Source: Micromonospora okii | GTDB taxonomy: Bacteria; Actinomycetota; Actinomycetes; Mycobacteriales; Micromonosporaceae | Reading direction: 5' to 3' | NCBI RefSeq assembly: GCF_020884795.1 | Contig: NZ_BBZF01000013.1 | Coordinates: 254,485-318,484 of the forward strand | DNA length: 64,000 bases | Shown here: positions 57,903 to 64,000 of the stretch, piece by piece | How the letters are laid out: each line of letters starts with the position of its first letter | Position numbering within the stretch: the first letter of the stretch is position 1 | Translations under genes and position numbers: made by a program | Notes under the pieces: model-generated | The model's input: only the letters and a program-made list of their open reading frames with translations | The model's database searches: none | Told to the model about the DNA's origin: nothing

Positions 57903-59150
57903 TCAGCCCGGCAGGGTGATCCGGCCCTCCACCGCCGCGGCGGCGATGTCGCCACGGTGGTGCGAGCCGTCCAGCCCGATGCCCCCGACCAGCGCGTACG
58001 CGGCGTCGCGCGCGGCGGCGAGGGTGGGGCCGGTGGCCGTACCGCAGAGGACCCGGCCACCGGCGGAGCGCAACGTGCCGTCGGCGTCGCGGCGGGTGCC
58101 GGCGTGGATGACGCCCGGTCGGTCGGCGCCGGTGATCACGTCGCCGGTGCGCGGGGTGCCCGGGTAGTTCCCGGCGGCCACCACCACGGTCACCGCCGCG
58201 CCGTCGCGCCAGCGCAGCGGCGGGTGATCGGCCAGCGTGCCGGTCGCGGCGGCGTGCAGCAGCCCGCCGAGCGGCGTCTCCAGCAGCGCGAGGACGACCT
58301 GGGTCTCCGGGTCGCCGAAGCGGGCGTTGAACTCGATCACCCGGGGGCCGGCGGCGGTGATCGCCAGGCCCACGTAGAGCAGGCCGGCGAACGGGGTGCC
58401 CCGGCGGCGCATCTCGGCCAGCGTGGGGTGGACGACGTCGCGCATGACCTCGTCGACCAGGCCGGGCGGGGTCCAGGGCAGCGGCGCGTACGCCCCCATG
58501 CCGCCGGTGTTCGGGCCCGCGTCGCCGTCGCCGACCCGCTTGAAGTCCTGCGCCGGCAGCAGCGGCACGGCGGCCTCGCCGTCGGTCACCACGAAGAGGG
58601 AGACCTCGGGGCCGGCCAGGTACTCCTCGACGACGACCCGGCCGCAGTCCTCGGCGTGGCGCAGCGCGGCGGCGCGGTCGTCGGTGACGACGACGCCCTT
58701 GCCGGCGGCCAGCCCGTCGTTCTTCACCACGTACGGCGCGCCGAACTCGTCGAGCGCGGCGGCGGTCGCGGCCGGTTCGACGCAGGTGTACGCGCGGGCG
58801 GTCGGCACGCCGGCGGCGGTCATCACGTCCTTGGCGAACGTCTTCGAGCCCTCCAGCCGGGCGGCCTCGGCGGACGGCCCGAACGCGGCGATGCCCTTGG
58901 CGCGTACGGCGTCGGCGACCCCTGCGACCAGCGGCGCCTCGGGCCCGATCACCACCAGGTCGACACCGATCTCCACGGCGAGCGCCGCCACGGCGTCGGG
59001 ATCGACGGGATTCACCTCCCGCAGCTCGGCAACCCCGGCGATCCCGGGATTACCGGGCGCGGCGATCACCGCCTCGACGGAAGGATCGCCGGCAAGCCCG
59101 AGCGCGAGCGCATGCTCCCGCCCCCCACCACCAAGAAGAAGTACCCGCAC
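57903..59150 (-). CDS. purD: Phosphoribosylamine-glycine ligase
   Basis: 415 residues. MRVLLLGGGGREHALALGLA, APGNPGIAGVAEL, GPEAPLVAGVAD, the ATP-grasp KNDGLAAGKGVVVTDD, and EFNARFGDPETQVVLALLET are diagnostic. GAR synthetase attaches glycine to phosphoribosylamine with ATP (purine step 2). Monocistronic here, with a palindromic repeat just upstream of its start. Confidence 0.96.
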   Translation of the reverse strand: MRVLLLGGGGREHALALGLAGDPSVEAVIAAPGNPGIAGVAELREVNPVDPDAVAALAVEIGVDLVVIGPEAPLVAGVADAVRAKGIAAFGPSAEAARLEGSKTFAKDVMTAAGVPTARAYTCVEPAATAAALDEFGAPYVVKNDGLAAGKGVVVTDDRAAALRHAEDCGRVVVEEYLAGPEVSLFVVTDGEAAVPLLPAQDFKRVGDGDAGPNTGGMGAYAPLPWTPPGLVDEVMRDVVHPTLAEMRRRGTPFAGLLYVGLAITAAGPRVIEFNARFGDPETQVVLALLETPLGGLLHAAATGTLADHPPLRWRDGAAVTVVVAAGNYPGTPRTGDVITGADRPGVIHAGTRRDADGTLRSAGGRVLCGTATGPTLAAARDAAYALVGGIGLDGSHHRGDIAAAAVEGRITLPG

Positions 59151-59227
59151 GACCCGGCATCCTACCCACCCCCACCCGGACGCCCCCGGATGCTCCCTGG
59201 GCGCACCCTGGGCGCACCCGGACGCTC

Positions 59228-59292
59228 CCGTTGATCAAGAAGTTTGCGTCGGTGTCGATCTTCGAGTTGACGCAAACTCCTTGATCAACGGG
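59228..59292. repeat. GTTGATCAAG palindromic element, copy 2
   Basis: CCGTTGATCAAGAAGTTTGC and GCAAACTCCTTGATCAACGG are inverted around TGTCGATCTTCGAG. It lies between the purD start and the end of the AbiEi/DUF559 pseudogene. The next 60 bases carry short direct repeats (GGGGCTGGCGGC and GGTCAGT units). Confidence 0.85.
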
Positions 59293-59353
59293 GCTGGCGG
59301 CGGACGGCCCGGGGCTGGCGGCGGCGGACGGCCCGGGGCTGGTCAGTGGTCGG

Positions 59354-60276
59354 TCAGTGGCCGGTCATTGCCTGGCGGATCGTCCAGGGGATGTAGTCCG
59401 GGCGGAGGGTGTCGGCCCAGGTGAAGCGGAGCACGCGCCAGCCCGCGTTCGTCAGGCGGTTCTGGCGGCGGCGGTCGGCGAAGAGGGCGTCCAGGCCACC
59501 GTGCGGTCCGGCTCCGTCGGCCTCCGCGATCAACCGCGCGCCGCGCCAGCCCAGGTCGCCGACGCCGAGCAGGTAGCCGTCGCCGTCCCGCACCTCCAGT
59601 TGCAGGACGTCCGGCGGGACGCCGCCGTCGACGCACCGCAGCCGCGCCCGGGTCTCCAGCGGCGACTGCGCCCGACCGTCCGCCTCGACCAGGTACGACC
59701 GGGCGAGGCGGGCGCCCCGGCGCCCCCGGATGAGGACGGCCAATGCCGCCAAGTCGTCCGCCGTCACCAACTGGCGGTTCAGCGCCGAGTCGAGCACCGA
59801 CACGGCCGCGTACCGACGCTGGCGGAGGATGACATCGGCGACCGTCCGCAGCGGCGAGGTGACCGGGATGCCCGCCACCCGCACGACGTCGCCGGAACGC
59901 ACCGTCAACTGGTGGACCGCGAGCGAGGAGTCACCGCGCCGCTGCGGCCGTGGCCGGTCGACGGGCACGGACATGTGCACGATCCGGGACCGGCGCAGGC
60001 CGGCGATGCCGTGCAACTCCAGCGCCGTGTCCAGGACGGCGAAGGCGCGCCCGGCCCCAGGCTCACCACGGCGGCGCGGACTCGCGCCCGGTGGGCTGCG
60101 TCCCGGTCCGGCTCGCCTGCCGGCGCGAAGCAGCCCCGCGCCAGCCACGTCCACCGGCCGGACCGGCAGAGCTGGCGGATCTGGTCGCGGGTGAAACCGG
60201 CCGCCAACGCCTGCGCGGTGGTGACCATGCCGTCCTGCTCGGCGGCGACTCGGCGAAGGACTTCGATGGGGGTCAC
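59354..60276 (-). pseudogene. Frameshifted AbiEi-antitoxin-like / DUF559 endonuclease-fold protein
   Basis: The start, from the GTG at 60276, reads as an AbiEi-type winged helix (EVLRRVAAEQDGMVTTAQAL, then FTRDQIRQLCRSGRW). The frame breaks near 60040-60055 and continues in another frame as AVLDTALELHGIAGLRRSRI, then LIAEADGAGPHGG and AGWRVLRFTWADTL of the DUF559 Vsr-like C-terminus. The total length, 923, is one base short of a multiple of three, so a single deletion explains it. The expected catalytic pattern of DUF559 (D/E-x-D/E) is plausible but not tested. No AbiEii toxin gene is next to it. A sequencing error cannot be excluded. Confidence 0.72.
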
Positions 60277-60363
60277 GCCCCCACCCTCACCCAACCAGCC
60301 GCCTGCGTTCACCCCCTGTGGAAAACCCTGTGGACAACCGGCCTCCCGCCCGCCCCCTCCGCA

Positions 60364-60426
60364 CGTTGATCAAGAAGTTTGCGTCAGTCGGGCAACCGAT
60401 CGCTGACGCAAACTTCTTGATCAACA
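60364..60426. repeat. GTTGATCAAG palindromic element, copy 3 (best preserved)
   Basis: GTTGATCAAGAAGTTTGCGT at 60365-60384 and ACGCAAACTTCTTGATCAAC at 60406-60425 are perfect 20-base inverted arms. It lies between the purA 3' end and the pseudogene start, so copies 2 and 3 flank that gene. Confidence 0.9.
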
Positions 60427-60440
60427 CGCCAAAGGGGTGG

Positions 60441-61805
<1,365 letters not shown>

Positions 61806-61851
61806 TCACGACGGGACCGGCAGGGGTTCGTCGAGAATCAGGAGGCTCCTC

Positions 61852-62910
61852 GTGTACGACGTGGTGCTGCTCACCCTCGGTTCGGAGCGGGACGCTCCCG
61901 GTGGGGGCTGCGGCGTCGGCGGCGCCTGCTGCGGCGGCGCGGACGAGGGCGCCCCCGGCCGGGCCGACGAGGGCGCCGCTTCCGGCCGGGCCGACGAAAA
62001 CGCCGGTTCCGGCCGGGCCGAGGAGCGCTGCGAGACTCCCCGGGTGCCGGTGCTGGCCTGCGCCGACGCGCTGACCGCCCGGGGTGCCCGGGTGGAGACC
62101 GTCACCGCCCGCTCGGACGCGGAGATCGACGAGGTGCTGGCCCGGCTCGACGGCCCGCCCCGCCCCGACGGCCTCACCTGGCCCGACCCGGACTCGAAGA
62201 TCCGGCTGGTCGTCGCCACGGCCAGCGACGCCCAGTTGCGCGCCGTCGTGCGCCGGCTCGTCCGGCGGTACGCCCCACCGCCCAGCCGCCGCCCCGACGA
62301 CCTGCCGGGCAACCGTACGGTGCCGGACCTGCCGCCGTTGGGCGTACTCCCGCTCGATCCGGCCCGGAGCGGCGGCCAGCGCCAGCGGGACCTGGCCGCG
62401 CAGCTCGGGTTGCCGCGCGACCCGGCGGCGGTGGCGGCGGCGGTGCTGGACGGCACGCCCCGGCGGCTCGACCTGCTGCGCAACGACGGCGGCTCGGTCA
62501 CCCTGGACGGCGCGCTGATCGGGGCCGCCGACGACGCCGGCCGGCCGCTGCACTGGCGGGGCCGGGTGGAGGTGGACGACGCCCTGCTGTCGGCCGGCGA
62601 CGACCCGCTGCTGGCCTGCGCCATCGGCAACGCGGGCGGGTACGCCCAGCTCGACGGGCTGCCGCTGCTCACCGGCGGCGACCCGACGGACGGCGTGGTC
62701 GAGGTGGCGGTGGCCGTTCCCGTGGTGACCCGCTCGGCGTTGGGCAGGAAGCGGGTGCGGTTCGAGGTACGCCGGGCCCGGGGGCGCGCCGTGGCCGTCG
62801 TGCCGCGCGACGAGCGGGTGCCCTACCTCGACGACGGGGTCGAGGGCGAGCTGAGCCGGAAGCGGTCCTGGTGGACCGAGCCGGGCGCCTGGGCGGTCTG
62901 GGTGGCCTGA
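61852..62910 (+). CDS. Diacylglycerol-kinase-like protein with a Gly/Cys-rich insert
   Basis: 352 residues from the GTG at 61852, after AGGAGGCTCCTC; a longer frame to 61711 overlaps the purA start. Following VYDVVLLTLGSERDAP is an insert of about 40 residues (GGGCGVGGACCGGADEG, then three GRADE units). The rest resembles the catalytic core of lipid kinases (KIRLVVATASDAQLRAVVRR, LGVLPLDP, AAAVLDGTPRRLDLLRNDGG, DPLLACAIGNAGGYAQLDGL), but the GGDGT loop is missing. Catalytic activity is therefore doubtful. Confidence 0.6.
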   Translation: MYDVVLLTLGSERDAPGGGCGVGGACCGGADEGAPGRADEGAASGRADENAGSGRAEERCETPRVPVLACADALTARGARVETVTARSDAEIDEVLARLDGPPRPDGLTWPDPDSKIRLVVATASDAQLRAVVRRLVRRYAPPPSRRPDDLPGNRTVPDLPPLGVLPLDPARSGGQRQRDLAAQLGLPRDPAAVAAAVLDGTPRRLDLLRNDGGSVTLDGALIGAADDAGRPLHWRGRVEVDDALLSAGDDPLLACAIGNAGGYAQLDGLPLLTGGDPTDGVVEVAVAVPVVTRSALGRKRVRFEVRRARGRAVAVVPRDERVPYLDDGVEGELSRKRSWWTEPGAWAVWVA

Positions 62911-63032
62911 CCCGGGAGCCTTCCGTCCGGGGTCGGCGACCCGGGGGCGCGGGCGCGGCGGTGGAGACTCGTGTCGATGCCGCGGCTCGCTCCGGGGCCT
63001 ATCCTCGGCAGGAGGAATGGGGAGGAACCGTC

Positions 63033-64000
63033 GTGGACGACAACGCCGACCGGGTCCACGTGCCCGGCCAGCCGCCGGTGCCGGAGCGGGACATCGAACC
63101 ACTCTGGCCGCCGGACCCGAGCGATCCCGGCCCGAACGATCCCGGGCCGCCCTACGACTTCCGCAGCGCGTACCCGTCGCTGGGGGCGGAGCCGAGCCAG
63201 TACGTCGCGTACCAGCCCACGATCGGGCCGGAGGGGCAGCCGATCGCCTCGGAGCCGGGGCAGGGCGAGCAGTGGCAGGGCGCGGCGGGGTACGACGCGA
63301 CTGGGGGGTACGACGCGACTGCGGGGCGGCACGGGGCGGCGGGACAGCACAGGGCTGCGGGGCACGACGAAGCTGCAAGGCAGCATGGAACGCCGGCCGA
63401 CGCGGTCAACGGGCGCGCCCCGGTGTCGCCGGAGGCCGCGTGGCCTGCGCCCCCGGAGGCGGCGGGACCGGTGCCCGCCCAGGCGGCCTGGCCCGTGCCG
63501 TCCGAGACGGCGTGGGCGCCGCCGTCTGCGGGCGAAAGCCCGGCCCCTGCTCCCCGAACCGGGCAACCGGTCAGCGGGCCGGTCGACCTGAACCTGCCGT
63601 TCACCCTGGACCCCCCGGTCGTAGCCGGCCCCGTGCCCGGCCCGCCCCCGGTGGGCCCGGCCGCCCCTTCCGCCCCGGTCGATCCGCCGGCCACCCCTCC
63701 CACCACCGTCAACCCACCGGCCACCGCGCCCGCCACCGGGAATCCGCCGGCCAGCTCCTCCACCACCGGCAATGCGCCGGTCGGCTCGCCCGCCCCGGCG
63801 GAGCCGACCGCGACACCCGCGCCGGTGCGGCCGGCCGCCGCGCCGGTTCGCGTGGATCCGTCGGCCGCCCGGCCCGTGCCGGTGGAGCCGGCCGTCGTGC
63901 CCGCGCCGGTGGAGCCCGCCGTCGTGCCCGTGCCGGTGGAGCCGGTCGCCGCGCCGATACCGGTGGAACCGATGGCCGCGCCCGTGCCGGTGGAACCGAT
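63033..64000 (+). CDS. Pro/Ala-rich repeat protein (partial, runs off the window)
   Basis: The GTG at 63033 follows GGGGAGGAACCGTC; the frame is open to the window end (322 codons). It begins with DDNADRVHVPGQPPVPERDI, no signal peptide, then GYDATGGYDATAGRH repeats. From about residue 175 it is almost entirely Pro/Ala/Val with P-(V/I)-P-V-E-P units near the end. No domain is seen yet, and one may lie outside the window. Confidence 0.65.
   Translation, partial: MDDNADRVHVPGQPPVPERDIEPLWPPDPSDPGPNDPGPPYDFRSAYPSLGAEPSQYVAYQPTIGPEGQPIASEPGQGEQWQGAAGYDATGGYDATAGRHGAAGQHRAAGHDEAARQHGTPADAVNGRAPVSPEAAWPAPPEAAGPVPAQAAWPVPSETAWAPPSAGESPAPAPRTGQPVSGPVDLNLPFTLDPPVVAGPVPGPPPVGPAAPSAPVDPPATPPTTVNPPATAPATGNPPASSSTTGNAPVGSPAPAEPTATPAPVRPAAAPVRVDPSAARPVPVEPAVVPAPVEPAVVPVPVEPVAAPIPVEPMAAPVPVEP

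Overview
The window looks like chromosome of a high-GC actinomycete, most likely a Micromonospora-like member of the Micromonosporaceae. The base composition is strongly G+C-rich, GTG starts and 4-nt stop/start overlaps are frequent, and the gene order bldC / conserved hypothetical / valine dehydrogenase / DUF3073 / purM / purF / sterol-carrier gene is recognisably the one known from Streptomyces coelicolor. I see no plasmid, phage, integrase, transposase or CRISPR array. The taxon is inferred from protein style and gene order; no 16S gene is present.

Layout. 1-2.4 kb: end of a Tad-pilus cluster (three TadE/TadG-like genes and a LysM membrane protein). 2.6-6 kb: Rieske protein, small secreted protein, bluB under a cobalamin riboswitch, and a serine hydrolase. 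6.1-11.4 kb: carotenoid cluster, crtB divergent from crtE-crtI-idi-MerR, where the regulator carries a B12-binding-type domain. 11.5-17.7 kb: polysaccharide deacetylase lipoprotein, tRNA-Glu/Asp/Phe, an alpha/beta hydrolase, an ECF42-type sigma factor with its DGPF partner, and small hypotheticals. 17.8-24 kb: a circularly permuted solute-binding lipoprotein, a two-gene beta-oxidation pair, an acidic DxDxDG-repeat protein, a methyltransferase, a PPOX protein and bldC. 24-31 kb: vdh, DUF3073, a two-gene radical-SAM RiPP locus, purM, purF and an SCP2-like gene. 31-41 kb: a membrane protein with a long Gly/Tyr/Gln/Ser low-complexity tail, comB-like, purL-purQ-purS, a trypsin-like protease, a YbjQ protein and purB. 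41-46 kb: a TNT-type toxin with a probable immunity gene, then fadA2-like / fabG4 / htdX-like lipid genes. 46.4-50.4 kb: a tightly packed operon of a NrtR-like Nudix regulator, a J-domain/pseudokinase protein, a VWA protein and a divergent PurA paralogue. 50.4-57.8 kb: DedA protein, HEAT protein, TetR, SCP2 / acyl-CoA dehydrogenase / acyl-CoA ligase, and a penicillin-binding-like serine hydrolase. 57.9-64 kb: purD, a frameshifted AbiEi/DUF559 gene between two palindromic repeats, purA, a lipid-kinase-like protein and the start of a Pro-rich repeat protein.

Eight purine genes (purM, F, L, Q, S, B, D, A) lie in 34 kb, all on the minus strand; accessory genes, mostly on the plus strand, sit between them. 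The most interesting candidates are the cyclophane-type RiPP locus (25951-27280), the PurA-paralogue/VWA/J-pseudokinase/NrtR operon (46398-50362), the circularly permuted binding protein (17820-19160), the His-for-Trp change in the B12-type MerR regulator, and two families of palindromic intergenic repeats, one of which supplies the last codons of two unrelated genes.
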